The notes under the pieces: model-generated
What the model was told of the DNA's origin: nothing
Database searches by the model: none
Seen by the model: the letters and a program-made list of their open reading frames with translations, nothing else
Part shown: positions 13,784-21,298 of the stretch, one piece after another
Position numbering within the stretch: position 1 is the stretch's first letter
Layout: every line of letters begins with the position of its first letter
Position numbers and translations under genes: made by a program
Assembly (NCBI GenBank): GCA_934643185.1
Contig: CAKUBN010000039.1
Location: 1 to 21,298, forward strand
DNA: 21,298 nucleotides
Direction of reading: 5' to 3'
From: an uncultured Eubacteriales bacterium
GTDB taxonomy: Bacteria > Bacillota > Clostridia > Oscillospirales > Acutalibacteraceae

Positions 13784-13824
13784 GCAAACAATCGTTTGCA
13801 TTTTTCGAAAATATATGATACAAT
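13784..13824 (+). promoter_or_regulatory. lexA promoter with SOS-like box
   Basis: GCAAACAATCGTTTGC (13784-13799) is a palindrome of the form of the Gram-positive LexA box (GAAC-N4-GTTC type, with A in place of G). It overlaps the -35 box TTTGCA (13795-13800). An 18-nt spacer leads to TACAAT (13819-13824). The position fits autorepression by LexA. Confidence 0.75.
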
Positions 13825-13888
13825 GGTTTTATTAAAGAACTGCCCATTTCTACGGGACTGATTTTGTATTAAAACGGAGGAATCGCAT

Positions 13889-14473
13889 ATGGCGAGTTTA
13901 ACGAAAAGCCAGCAGCTTGTATATGACTATCTTTGCTCCACCATGGCGGAACGTGCCGTACCGCCCTCTGTGCGTGAGATCTGCGCGGCGACCGGTTTGC
14001 GCTCCACCTCTACGGTGCATTCCCACTTGAAATCTTTGGAGGCGCTCGGCTACATCACGCGCGATGCGGGCCTCAACCGCTCCATTCACATTGTAGGCGC
14101 GTCTGCCGCAAAGCAGGTGCCGATCCTCGGCAAGGTAACGGCCGGTTTGCCCATTTTGGCCGTGGAGGACATTGAGGGCTACATCCCCTACCCGGACAAA
14201 AGCGGCAAGGAGCTTTTCGCGCTGCACGTGGACGGCCTGAGCATGATCAACGCCGGTATTTTGGACGGCGATTACGTCATCGCGGAGAAAACGCCCGTGG
14301 CAGAAAACGGTGAGATCGTGGTCGGCATGATCGGCGACGAAGCGACCGTGAAGCGTTTCTATAAGGAAAAGGGCACGTTCCGCCTGCAGCCCGAAAACCC
14401 GGACTTTGAGCCAATCATCTCGGATGAGATCACCATTCTCGGCAAGGTCATCGCGGTCATTCGGTATTATTAA
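13889..14473 (+). CDS. lexA: LexA repressor
   Basis: SOS regulator that cleaves itself when RecA is activated by DNA damage. 194 residues. The N-terminal winged helix reads SLTKSQQLVYDYL and PPSVREICAATGLRSTSTVH. The cleavage site is Ala85-Gly86 (KVTAG), the catalytic Ser118 is in DGLSM and Lys155 in ATVKRF, so self-cleavage residues are all present. The usual Gly-Asp-Ser-Met is Gly-Leu-Ser-Met here. GGAGG lies 8-10 nt before the ATG. It is single-gene and convergent with the acetyltransferase, with a terminator between them. Confidence 0.95.
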   Translation: MASLTKSQQLVYDYLCSTMAERAVPPSVREICAATGLRSTSTVHSHLKSLEALGYITRDAGLNRSIHIVGASAAKQVPILGKVTAGLPILAVEDIEGYIPYPDKSGKELFALHVDGLSMINAGILDGDYVIAEKTPVAENGEIVVGMIGDEATVKRFYKEKGTFRLQPENPDFEPIISDEITILGKVIAVIRYY

Positions 14474-14491
14474 GCTTTAAAAGCATAAATT

Positions 14492-14529
14492 GAACCCCAC
14501 AGGTTTTAAATCTGCGGGGTTCGTTTTTT
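14492..14529 (+). terminator. lexA terminator
   Basis: GAACCCC (14492-14498) pairs with GGGGTTC (14516-14522), with an inner CAG/CTG, and is followed by six T. The T-run overlaps the stop codon of the convergent acetyltransferase. Confidence 0.85.
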
Positions 14530-15391
14530 ACAGGCAGCCGTGCACGGGCACGCGCCAATATTCCACTTCAAAGGTCGGCGCAAAGCCGAACGACCGGTAC
14601 AAATGCAGCGCGGGCGGGTTTTCGGAATCGACGTCGAGCTCGATGCCTTTGCCCGCATTTTTGGCTTCAGTCAGCGCCGCGCGCATGAGGAGTTTGCCGT
14701 AGCCCTTGCCGCGCTCGCTGGCTTTTACCGCCACGCCGCAGAGAGACAACGTTTCGTCTGTCTTCTCACCCGCGAGGTCGAACACGCCGATGGGCGCGCC
14801 GTTTACATACAGCACATACGCTGCACGGTTTTCCGCGAGGAGCATCGCTTTTGCGGCCTCAAGGTCTCTGTATGCGCGCAGAGAAACGGACAGGTAATCC
14901 GCAAGCGTCTCCCCCGTCACGCGCTTTACGGTGACGTTTTCCGGCAGCGGGAAAACCGCCGGCTCGCGCGTCATGCGGTATTCCGTGTGGCTGTGGGCGG
15001 CGCTTGGAAAGTGCTTTTTGAGGTACGCTTTCCCCGTTTCACTTTGCGGCTCAAGGTCAAACAGAAAATCCGGCACACCGTGCGCCTGCATTTTCTTTGC
15101 GGCGGCGCGTAAAAGCGCCGTGAACTGCCCGCGGCTTCGCGCGGATTGCTTCGTGAACGCGGTCACCTCAGCTTCGTCGTGCGTCGGCAGAAACAGCGAC
15201 AAAAACGAGGTAAGCACACCGTTTTCGCGGCCAAGATAGAAGCACGGCACAGTGCGGTCAAAGTGGCTTTCCGTTTGCAGCCAGACCGTGTTTTGCAGGC
15301 TTTCGGCGCTGTATACCTCATTTTGCAGCGCGAGTATCTCTGCGCGCTCCTGCTCCGAAAGTGCGGCGCAGGCTTTTATTTCAAAACTCAT
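14528..15391 (-). CDS. GNAT acetyltransferase, probable tandem-domain
   Basis: 287 residues, nearly twice the length of a single GNAT domain. The C-terminal half has the acetyl-CoA pyrophosphate loop RGKGYG (residues 227-232) after SLCGVAVKASE, and the later NPPALHLYRSFGF. The N-terminal half (about 1-140) looks like a second, degenerate GNAT fold with no clear acetyl-CoA loop, an arrangement also seen in mycothiol synthase-like proteins. The substrate is unknown. The ATG overlaps the stop of the upstream YhfC gene as ATGA, so the two are translationally coupled. Confidence 0.85.
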   Translation of the reverse strand: MSFEIKACAALSEQERAEILALQNEVYSAESLQNTVWLQTESHFDRTVPCFYLGRENGVLTSFLSLFLPTHDEAEVTAFTKQSARSRGQFTALLRAAAKKMQAHGVPDFLFDLEPQSETGKAYLKKHFPSAAHSHTEYRMTREPAVFPLPENVTVKRVTGETLADYLSVSLRAYRDLEAAKAMLLAENRAAYVLYVNGAPIGVFDLAGEKTDETLSLCGVAVKASERGKGYGKLLMRAALTEAKNAGKGIELDVDSENPPALHLYRSFGFAPTFEVEYWRVPVHGCL

Positions 15392-16236
15392 TTGTTTTTA
15401 ATCACCCTGCCGAAATGGTCGAGCTCGCGCGGCTTTTCCATGGGCAATGCGCGGTAGACACTGCGCGTGAAGAAGAAGACCGCAACGGCATAGACGACGA
15501 GCAGCACCTCCAAAAGGTAGACGGAGGTGAGCACGTTCGTCTGGTACAGCGCCGCAAGGAAGCCGACCACGCCGTGCAGCAGGACGCTTGCGGGGTACAG
15601 CCAGAATTTCTGCAAGCGCACCACGCCGAACATCAAAACGGAAAGCTCAATTTGCAGCGCGAACACCGCGGCGCGCTCTACGCAGTTCATGATGCCGGCA
15701 AACGGGCTGATGGCGTTGATCTCCGCGATGGTCTCGAGGACGATCTGATATTCAGAGTTCGCATACTGCGCGGCAAACGCCTCTGCGCCCATGCTGTTGA
15801 ACGAGATGGACATCATGAGCGTAGAGAGCACCGTGAGGCCCAGCACCATGATGCATTCGAGCCCGCCGAAGCCGATGCCGAACGTGACGGCGTTTTCGCG
15901 GCCCACGCTGTCCTTCAGCATCGTTCTATACACGAGAAAGCGTGCCGTCTCCTCCAAAATGCCGGCCGAAAGGCCGCCGTACACGGCGTAAAGCCACGGA
16001 TGGCCGAGCAAAAACGACGAAACAGCGGAGCTGCCCGTGCCGAGCACCGCGGCGTTGATGAGCTGCTCCAGCACCATGCCGAACACAAAGTACGCCGCCG
16101 CGCCGATCCACGCCGGGCGGAGCTCTGTGCCCTCCTTCTTTTTCCAGATGACGAGGGCAAGGATGGGCAGCGCCAGCGAGAACAGCAGCTCTGCGGCGAA
16201 CGTGATGATGATACTGACAGATATGGTATCGGCCAT
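15388..16236 (-). CDS. YhfC family intramembrane metalloprotease-like protein
   Basis: 282 residues with about seven hydrophobic helices. The motif EETAR (Glu95, Glu96, Arg99), a second motif GFGGLEC (Glu127) and a helix with LLHGVVGF (His221) are the putative zinc ligands of the YhfC/PrsW/CPBP group. The biochemical target is unknown. The start at 16236 (MADTISV) has GGAG 8 nt upstream, better than an ATG at 16257. It forms a pair with the GNAT gene. Confidence 0.85.
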   Translation of the reverse strand: MADTISVSIIITFAAELLFSLALPILALVIWKKKEGTELRPAWIGAAAYFVFGMVLEQLINAAVLGTGSSAVSSFLLGHPWLYAVYGGLSAGILEETARFLVYRTMLKDSVGRENAVTFGIGFGGLECIMVLGLTVLSTLMMSISFNSMGAEAFAAQYANSEYQIVLETIAEINAISPFAGIMNCVERAAVFALQIELSVLMFGVVRLQKFWLYPASVLLHGVVGFLAALYQTNVLTSVYLLEVLLVVYAVAVFFFTRSVYRALPMEKPRELDHFGRVIKNK

Positions 16237-16286
16237 GGTGGTTTCTCCTTTTTGCAAAATGGATTTGTATAAATGAAAACGCCGAA

Positions 16287-16316
16287 CCGCCGGAGGGCAG
16301 AAAACGCCTCCGGCGG
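16287..16316 (-). terminator. GC-rich hairpin after the zinc-ribbon gene
   Basis: A perfect 10-bp stem, CCGCCGGAGG (16287-16296) with 16307-16316, lies 21 nt after the zinc-ribbon stop codon. On the minus strand only a weak T-rich stretch (CGTTTTC) follows some bases later, so it may be a leaky terminator between the two minus-strand groups. Confidence 0.55.
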
Positions 16317-16336
16317 TGTTTATTTACGGGATAAAA

Positions 16337-16540
16337 TCAGCGGAACAGCGTGCACACGCCGCTTTCGCGGTAGTAGCGGATGCGCTTTTCAATTTCCTCT
16401 TTCGGGCACTTGAAATAATCCGCCAAGCACTGTATGCACAAAAAGTCCTCCGCGCCGCGGTAGACGAGCTTGCGGTAAATGGCGATGTCGTCATCGTGGA
16501 GCGGTGCGCCGCAGGTGCGGCAGGTTTTGTAGTTTGCCAT
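16337..16540 (-). CDS. Small zinc-ribbon protein of unknown function
   Basis: 67 residues. Two CxxC pairs, Cys7/Cys10 and Cys35/Cys38, can hold one zinc. The rest is short and charged, with YFKCPKEEIEKRIRYYRESG resembling a helix-turn-helix-like tail. The ATG overlaps the stop of the alpha-galactosidase gene as TAATG, so they are co-translated. I do not recognise a precise family or role. Confidence 0.75.
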   Translation of the reverse strand: MANYKTCRTCGAPLHDDDIAIYRKLVYRGAEDFLCIQCLADYFKCPKEEIEKRIRYYRESGVCTLFR

Positions 16541-17697
16541 TATTTCAGCTTCACGGGCTTTGCGATGAACACCATGGTGTCATGCGGCTCGACCTGCGCC
16601 ACATAGCGCTCAGAGAACTTGCCTTCGTCCTGCTTTGTGTAGCAGTTGTAGAAGGAAAGGCCGATGTTCTCTGCATAAGAGATGCCCATATCCCAGAACT
16701 GCAGGGACATTTCGCTCTTTTTGTCGCCGAAGTTTACGAAGCAGATGGCAAGGGAGCCGTCGGAAAGGGGCTTTACAAGCGCCATGACGTTCTCCGGGTT
16801 GTTCCACTGGCGGATGCAGTACGGTGCGCGGCACTCGATATCCTGGTTGATGCGGATGAGGTCCTCGTTGCCGAGCGTCTCCAGCGTTGCATCGGACATG
16901 TTGCGCACGTCGCAGCCGATCATCAGCGGGGAGCCCATGATGGCCCACAGTGCAAAGTGCGAGCGGTATTCGATATCCGTGCAGGAACCAAGGTTGCCGA
17001 TGTACTCATTGTTGCTGGAGCCGTGCATGCCGACGATGAGCATGTCGATATCATTGTGGCAGTACGGGCCGCTGAACGCGGTCTTATCGAGCTGAGACAT
17101 AAAGAGGTTCTTTACGGATTCCCAGTTGTCCTGAATGTCGCCCGTGGAGCGGAACAGCTGTGCGCCGGAGCTGCTGATCCAGCTGTGCACATCCTCGTTG
17201 CCCCAGTTGCAGGCGGAAAGCACGATGTCTCTGCCGCAGTTGCGCAGCGCAAGAGACATGCGCTTGTAGAGCACTTCGCCGTCCATGTGCTTCGGCTTGT
17301 AGCAGTTATCATACTTGAGGTAATCGACGCCCCAGGACGCGAACGTCTCGGCGTCTACGAACTCGTGCTCAAAGCTGCCCGGGTAGCCCGCGCAGGTGTG
17401 TGTGCCGCAGCAGGAATACATACCGAACTTGAGGCCCTTGGAGTGGACATAGTCCGCCACAGCCTTCATGCCGTGCGGGAATTTCTCCGGGTCTGGCACA
17501 AGGCGGCCGTTTTCGTCGCGCTGCTTGAGGCTCCAGCAGTCATCGATGACAACGTACTCGTAGCCCTTATCTTTAAGACCGCTTGCGCACAGAGCGTCTG
17601 CCGCGCCGCGCACGAGGTCTTCGTTGATGTTCCATGTAAAGGTGTTCCATGAGTTCCAGCCCATCGGCGGGGTCATGGCAAGATATTTGTTCTGCAT
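16540..17697 (-). CDS. GH27 alpha-galactosidase
   Basis: Hydrolyses terminal alpha-1,6-linked galactose (melibiose, raffinose family, galactomannan side chains), with retention of configuration. The 385 residues begin directly with LAMTPPMGWNSWNTF, the glycoside hydrolase 27 signature. They include VIDDCW (51-55), the nucleophile Asp130 in YLKYDNC and the likely acid/base Asp187 in STGDIQDNW. There is no signal peptide, so it acts in the cytoplasm and needs sugar import; no transporter is seen nearby. It follows the nucleosidase gene by 34 nt with a purine-rich ribosome site. Some GH27 members are beta-L-arabinopyranosidases, so the exact substrate is open. Confidence 0.93.
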   Translation of the reverse strand: MQNKYLAMTPPMGWNSWNTFTWNINEDLVRGAADALCASGLKDKGYEYVVIDDCWSLKQRDENGRLVPDPEKFPHGMKAVADYVHSKGLKFGMYSCCGTHTCAGYPGSFEHEFVDAETFASWGVDYLKYDNCYKPKHMDGEVLYKRMSLALRNCGRDIVLSACNWGNEDVHSWISSSGAQLFRSTGDIQDNWESVKNLFMSQLDKTAFSGPYCHNDIDMLIVGMHGSSNNEYIGNLGSCTDIEYRSHFALWAIMGSPLMIGCDVRNMSDATLETLGNEDLIRINQDIECRAPYCIRQWNNPENVMALVKPLSDGSLAICFVNFGDKKSEMSLQFWDMGISYAENIGLSFYNCYTKQDEGKFSERYVAQVEPHDTMVFIAKPVKLK

Positions 17698-17731
17698 AAC
17701 TCTCTTTCCTTTCGATACGAACCAAAATGTC

Positions 17732-18436
17732 TTACTGCACTTCGTTCAGCTCGCCCACGGCATCCTTCAAAAGCTCGATGCACTTTTCCGCAGAGGACTG
17801 TGCAAACGTCTCAAAATCGACGCTGCCCTCGTCGTTGGCGTTATCGGAGATGGCACGCAGACCGCAGAACGGAACCTGATTCACCGCGCACACCTGTGCC
17901 ACGGCGCCGGTCTCCATTTCGCAGGCGATAGCACCGTATTCCGCTTTCAGCTGCAGGCAGAAGGCGGGGTCCGCCACAAAGCGGTCGCCGGTCGCGATGA
18001 CGCCGGTATGCACGCCGTTATAGATCTTCTCGGCGTACTTTTCGAGCACTGCGTTGTGCTTTGTACTCGTCGGCAGTTCTACAACGCCGTCTTCGCCCAC
18101 CATGACAAAGCTCTTTGGCTCACCCGTTGCGGTGGTGTCGTAATCGTACTGCACGGTGTGGGATGCCACGACCATGTTGCCGATCTTCACGCCTTCGCCG
18201 ATGCCGCCTGCAACGCCCGTATTGATAATGACGGACGGCGCGTAGGTGAGGATCATCGCCGCCGTGCACATGGCCGCGTTCACCTTGCCCACGCCGCATT
18301 TGGCGGCGACGACGTCCGTGCCGTTCAGCTTGCCTGTGTGGAATGTGACGCCGCACAGCGTTTCCGTTTTATGGTCTGTCAGCGCCGCGGTGATGCCCGC
18401 GACCTCGATCTCCATCGCTCCGATAATACCGATCAT
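17732..18436 (-). CDS. mtnN: 5'-methylthioadenosine/S-adenosylhomocysteine nucleosidase
   Basis: Cleaves adenine from methylthioadenosine and S-adenosylhomocysteine in methionine salvage. 234 residues, the usual length. It starts MIGIIGAMEIEV, with Glu11 matching the catalytic Glu12 of the Escherichia coli enzyme, and has NTGVAGG, ACEMETGA with Glu175, and RAISDNAN with catalytic Asp198. It is first in a minus-strand group with the alpha-galactosidase and zinc-ribbon genes; no metabolic link between them is evident. Confidence 0.95.
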   Translation of the reverse strand: MIGIIGAMEIEVAGITAALTDHKTETLCGVTFHTGKLNGTDVVAAKCGVGKVNAAMCTAAMILTYAPSVIINTGVAGGIGEGVKIGNMVVASHTVQYDYDTTATGEPKSFVMVGEDGVVELPTSTKHNAVLEKYAEKIYNGVHTGVIATGDRFVADPAFCLQLKAEYGAIACEMETGAVAQVCAVNQVPFCGLRAISDNANDEGSVDFETFAQSSAEKCIELLKDAVGELNEVQ

Positions 18437-18477
18437 ATTAAAATCCTCTCTTTCGGGGCTGCTTTCAAAGCGCCCCC

Positions 18478-18506
18478 ATTATACCGCATAAAGCCCGCGC
18501 GGTCGA
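18478..18506 (-). promoter_or_regulatory. Promoter of the mtnN group
   Basis: Minus-strand TCGACC (18506-18501; four of six match TTGACA), a 17-nt spacer and a perfect TATAAT (18483-18478). The leader before the ATG is about 35 nt and contains AGAGAGGA. Confidence 0.75.
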
Positions 18507-18554
18507 TTTTCATTTGTTGCGCGTTCCTATTATTTTGTTGTTTATTTGTTGCTT

Positions 18555-19907
18555 TTACTTAAAGCGCTTGCCGAGCTTTTCCTTCATAAACGCGCGGAAT
18601 GCATCGGCATCGCCCTCTTTAAAGCCGTCCTTGCGGATGAAATACGTGTTGCCCTCGCCGAAATACATGTAGAAATAGTCGTTCGTCTCGTACATGCGGC
18701 TGATCTGGAAGTACGGGTGCAGGTTAGAAGCCTGTAAGCCCGTGATGCGGAAGTCGCCGTCATAGAAATAGTACGCGGCACGGCGGCTGCGCAGCTTACC
18801 GTAGGAGCGCATGAGCGCCTTTGCCGTGTTGGTGGAAGCCGTTGCAAGCTTATAAAGGCTGTAAATCGCAAAGCCTGCAAGCAGCAACATGACCCACCAG
18901 TTGCTGTCAAAATTGCCGAGCTGCCACACGACATACAGCGCGATGATGCTGAGAATGACGGTGAACACCGGCATGAAGATCTGCAGATGATACGCCTGAT
19001 AGTTTGCAAATGTCTTGATGGCCGCGTCGTCGTGGTCGGTCTCGTTGACAAAGCGCAGCTCGCCCGTGCCGGCGTCTTCGTTATCCTGCTTTGCGCGGCG
19101 GTATTCCGCAAGGCGGTCTGCCGTTTCTTTTCTCTGCTGCTTTTCGCGCTTATTGCGGCTGTGGGTCGTCACAAAGTAGACGACGAGCAGCACAATGAGC
19201 ACGCCGACCGCCGAAAGCGTCGCGACGCTCTGGGAGCTGAGGCCGTTTTCGACCGTGGGCTTTTCCGCAAACGCGGAGATGACGGCGGAATCGACCACGG
19301 CGCGCATGAATGCGTCCGTCTCTCCCGAAATTTCGCTCGTGCCGCCGTAAAGGTCAAACGAGACGATCTTGCCGTCGTAAAGCGTGCCGTAGAGGCGCTC
19401 GTAAACGGGTTCGTCTTCGATGGACTCGGCGCAGATGTCGATTTTAAAGAACGGGATCTGCTCGTGGTCGTACCATGTGATGGTGCCGGTCGTGCTGCCG
19501 TCCATGGAAGACGGCTCCATGTACTTTAAAAAGTCCTTTTTGCCGTTTTCGTCCAAGTCGTTGAGATTAAAAACGGAGCTTGCATAGGTGGAAGACTTCG
19601 CGGCCACGGCGATGGTATCGCCGTTCGCGTTGATGATCTCCGCCGAAATGCCGTTTTTCTGCATTTCTTCGATCTTCTCGCTCGCGTCCAAAATGCCCGC
19701 CTTGCTCCAGGAGGCATCGCCCGCAGGCGTATCGGCAGAAAGCACCGTCGCGCCCTCGGGGATCGTGACCGTCATGTTCGTGTCCGGGATCGTGTATTCT
19801 GTGGGCGCTGCGGAATCTGCCAGAGCCGGCAGACAAAAAACGACTGCCAGCATGAAAACCGCCAGCAGACAGCCCGTAAAGCGCGCGCTTTTTTTCTGAT
19901 TTGTCAT
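18555..19907 (-). CDS. Membrane protein with signal peptide and C-terminal YcxB-like domain
   Basis: 450 residues. The signal peptide ends near residue 30 (PALA). A soluble outer part (about 31-225) includes TITWYDHEQIPFF, and three membrane helices lie at about 228-247, 309-330 and 336-355. A charged coiled stretch (249-280) lies between the first and second helices. The last ~70 residues (378-446; YYFYDGDFRITG, YFYMYFGEGNTYFIRKDGF) resemble the YcxB C-terminal domain. The start at 19907 has AAGGA 7 nt upstream; the longer frame from 20075 crosses the divergent promoter. I know no function for this combination; it may be an envelope sensor or stress protein. Confidence 0.78.
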   Translation of the reverse strand: MTNQKKSARFTGCLLAVFMLAVVFCLPALADSAAPTEYTIPDTNMTVTIPEGATVLSADTPAGDASWSKAGILDASEKIEEMQKNGISAEIINANGDTIAVAAKSSTYASSVFNLNDLDENGKKDFLKYMEPSSMDGSTTGTITWYDHEQIPFFKIDICAESIEDEPVYERLYGTLYDGKIVSFDLYGGTSEISGETDAFMRAVVDSAVISAFAEKPTVENGLSSQSVATLSAVGVLIVLLVVYFVTTHSRNKREKQQRKETADRLAEYRRAKQDNEDAGTGELRFVNETDHDDAAIKTFANYQAYHLQIFMPVFTVILSIIALYVVWQLGNFDSNWWVMLLLAGFAIYSLYKLATASTNTAKALMRSYGKLRSRRAAYYFYDGDFRITGLQASNLHPYFQISRMYETNDYFYMYFGEGNTYFIRKDGFKEGDADAFRAFMKEKLGKRFK

Positions 19908-20038
19908 GTATGCGTCCTTTCTGCATGCACCAGGTGCACGCATCACCGTGATTACTGCCATTGTACCACACTTTGACGAAAATTTATACTGTTTTTGCTC
20001 TTTTTCGCGTGAATTTACAAATTGTCCAAAAAAGGCGT

Positions 20039-20067
20039 TTGACAGGCCGCCCATGCGGCGGTAGAAT
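20039..20067 (+). promoter_or_regulatory. Promoter of the short-chain dehydrogenase gene
   Basis: A perfect TTGACA (20039-20044), a 17-nt spacer and TAGAAT (20062-20067). The spacer contains the small palindrome GCCGCCCATGCGGC, which could be an operator. The ATG follows about 43 nt after the -10 box. Confidence 0.8.
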
Positions 20068-20110
20068 GGAGACACATACAGCTCGGAAAAATTTTGAAAG
20101 GACGGTCACT

Positions 20111-20872
20111 ATGAAAATTGCCGTGATCACAGGCGCTTCCTCAGGGCTTGGCATTGAGTTTCTGCGCGCCGCCGTCACCCTTTGCCCGGATATTGACACT
20201 TATTGGCTCATCGCCCGCCGCGAGGAGCGCTTGGAAGCCTTAAAGCCGCAGTTTCCGGGAAAAACGCTGCGCCCCATCGCGCTTGACCTCACTGACTCCG
20301 CCGCATTGAAAGCGTTTCACACCCTGCTCGAAAACGAAAAGCCGGAAATTTCGCTGCTCATCAATAACGCGGGCTTTGGCAAGCTGTGCGATTTTGCGAC
20401 GAGCGACGTGGAAAGCCAGACTGCGATGATCGATCTAAACTGCCGCGCGCTGACCGCCGTCACGCGGTACGCTTTGCCGTACATGAAAGTAGGCGGGCTC
20501 ATTCTAAACGTCTCGTCCATCGCGTCGTTCGCGCCCACGCCGCGCATGGCGGTGTATTGTTCCACAAAGGCATACGTGCAAAGCTTCTCCCGCGCGCTGC
20601 GCGAGGAATTGAAGCCGAAAAAGATTAACGTCCTCGCCGTGTGCCCCGGCCCGATGATCACGGAGTTCTGGCAGATCGCCGACCGCCCCACGCACAAAAG
20701 CCGCACGCTTGACATGCTGCCGCACCAGTCGCCCGAAAAAATGGCAAACTGCGCGCTAAAAGCTGGCTTAAACGGCAAAAGCGCCTGCACTATGGGCGGG
20801 TTTTATAAGTTTTACCGGTTCTTAGCGCATGTGCTGCCGAAATCGCTTTTGATGAAATGGACAAAATGCTGA
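20111..20872 (+). CDS. Short-chain dehydrogenase/reductase
   Basis: 254 residues, the classical SDR length. The dinucleotide-binding motif TGASSGLG (7-14), NNAG (85-88), catalytic Ser136 (NVSS), and Tyr149/Lys153 (YCSTK) are all present. Arg36/Arg37 after the second strand suggest NADP(H). The substrate is unknown; it resembles oxidoreductases of the DltE/YqjQ sort. The ATG at 20111 has AAAGG 9 nt upstream and is preferred over an earlier ATG at 19961, before the promoter. The gene is monocistronic, with its 3' end in the multi-hairpin repeat. Confidence 0.93.
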   Translation: MKIAVITGASSGLGIEFLRAAVTLCPDIDTYWLIARREERLEALKPQFPGKTLRPIALDLTDSAALKAFHTLLENEKPEISLLINNAGFGKLCDFATSDVESQTAMIDLNCRALTAVTRYALPYMKVGGLILNVSSIASFAPTPRMAVYCSTKAYVQSFSRALREELKPKKINVLAVCPGPMITEFWQIADRPTHKSRTLDMLPHQSPEKMANCALKAGLNGKSACTMGGFYKFYRFLAHVLPKSLLMKWTKC

Positions 20873-20889
20873 AAGACTAACGTCTTCGC

Positions 20890-21086
20890 TGGTTAAAAGT
20901 TTCGCCCGCCTTTTCAAAGGCGGCGGAATCCAAGGGCAGAGCCCTTGGTCGAGCTCCGCAGAGCTCGAAATCTTCTTGCGTTCGCAAAAATCGGAAAGGT
21001 AGAGCGGAACGTCCGGTGGACGTTCTGCTCGTAGGGAAACCTATTAAGGGTTTCCCTTGAAAGGCGGTCTTTTGACCGCCTTTTTT
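20890..21086 (+). repeat. Multi-hairpin intergenic repeat, copy B, ending in a terminator
   Basis: Same order of parts as 13318-13522: TGGTTAAAAGT, a GC-rich hairpin (CCGCCTTT/AAAGGCGG), CCAAGGGC/GCCCTTGG, the identical TCGAGCTCCGCAGAGCTCGA, a 13-bp arm pair around AACGTCC/GGACGTT, GGGAAACC/GGTTTCCC, and the terminator GGCGGTC/GACCGCC with six T. It starts 17 nt after the dehydrogenase stop. Paired positions differ from copy A in a compensating way. Confidence 0.8.
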
Positions 21087-21199
21087 ATTTTCTCCCACTC
21101 CCCTTTTTGCCCTTTTGCGAGCTTCTTTCAGGGTGATTACAAGCGCCCTCTGACTGAGGGAGAGATAACGCGCACCAACGCAACCCCATAGCTATATAA

Positions 21200-21224
21200 A
21201 AAGGGCGGCATTTAGCCGCCCTTT
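21200..21224 (+). terminator. Hairpin with flanking A and T runs
   Basis: GGGCGGC (21203-21209) pairs with GCCGCCC (21215-21221), with a run of A before and TTT after. It can serve as a terminator in either direction and resembles the last stem of the multi-hairpin repeats. The 21087-21199 stretch before it shows no gene. Confidence 0.6.
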
Positions 21225-21233
21225 CAGACTGTC

Positions 21234-21298
21234 GAAAAAGTCCAGCCTATGCTGGGCTTTTTCCATTATCTATGCTATAATAATCATGGGTGATGAAA
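21234..21298 (+). mobile_element. Possible edge of an insertion sequence, cut by the window end
   Basis: A 13-bp hairpin, GAAAAAGTCCAGC (21234-21246) with 21251-21263, follows GACTGTC. A TATAAT at 21276-21281 and an ATG near 21285 come next. This arrangement resembles the left end of transposase-bearing elements in Firmicutes, but the gene lies outside the window and no terminal repeat pair can be tested. Confidence 0.25.

Noticed and set aside
15361..16272. 303-codon plus-strand frame opposite the YhfC gene
   Set aside because: Composition is that of an antisense frame (His, Arg, Glu-rich), whereas the minus strand gives a membrane protein with conserved motifs and good ribosome site.
16504..17652. 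382-codon plus-strand frame opposite the alpha-galactosidase
   Set aside because: The minus-strand frame has the complete GH27 motif set; the plus-strand frame is its shadow.

Overview
The window looks like a chromosomal segment of a gut-type anaerobic Firmicute, probably Oscillospiraceae/Ruminococcaceae (Faecalibacterium or Gemmiger-like). This is an inference from moderately high GC, strong Shine-Dalgarno sites, a Firmicute-like LexA box, a YhfC-family membrane protein, a ferredoxin-domain aldo/keto reductase and a multi-hairpin intergenic repeat. No rRNA, tRNA or complete insertion sequence was seen.

Layout. Positions 31-601 are a CRISPR array of nine 32-nt repeats and eight spacers. It is read leftwards from a leader at 602-781. 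Positions 782-8813 (minus strand) are a complete type I-C cas locus: cas3 as its own unit, then cas5c-cas8c-cas7-cas4-cas1-cas2, which overlap or abut. Positions 9056-10274 are a MarR regulator and a TauE/SafE-type (TSUP) permease, in one unit. Positions 10450-11229 encode a membrane-anchored M23 (SpoIIQ-like) peptidase. Positions 11439-13301 (plus) are a TetR regulator and an Fe-S aldo/keto reductase. Positions 13784-14473 are lexA with its own SOS-like box. Positions 14528-19907 (minus) hold a GNAT acetyltransferase, a YhfC membrane protein, a zinc-ribbon protein, a GH27 alpha-galactosidase, an MTA/SAH nucleosidase and a YcxB-domain membrane protein. Positions 20111-20872 (plus) are a short-chain dehydrogenase. 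Two related multi-hairpin elements (13318-13522 and 20890-21086) each start about 16 nt after the stop codon of a plus-strand gene and end in a terminator. The last ~70 bases may be the edge of a mobile element.

The most interesting system is in the cas locus. Besides the array there are two solitary degenerate CRISPR repeats, both in crRNA orientation. Both keep the 12-nt 3' handle exactly (GTGAATTGAAAT), while the hairpin arms have entirely different but still complementary sequences. One (6441-6498) is the very start of the 5' leader of the cas5-cas2 mRNA, behind a near-consensus promoter (6506-6534). The 17 nt after its handle match the -10 region of that same promoter at 15 of 17 positions, with mismatches at guide positions 6 and 8. 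This is the arrangement expected for a crRNA-like autorepressor, as in the CreR/CreA RNAs known from other CRISPR types: Cascade loaded with it would sit on its own promoter, and array crRNAs would compete it off. The second (9025-9055) starts right after the stop codon of the MarR-linked permease and runs into an intrinsic terminator, upstream of cas3. Its guide has a weaker 8-of-9 match beside the likely cas3 promoter. Neither putative target has a canonical TTC PAM, so function is a hypothesis; the sequence relations themselves are directly visible.
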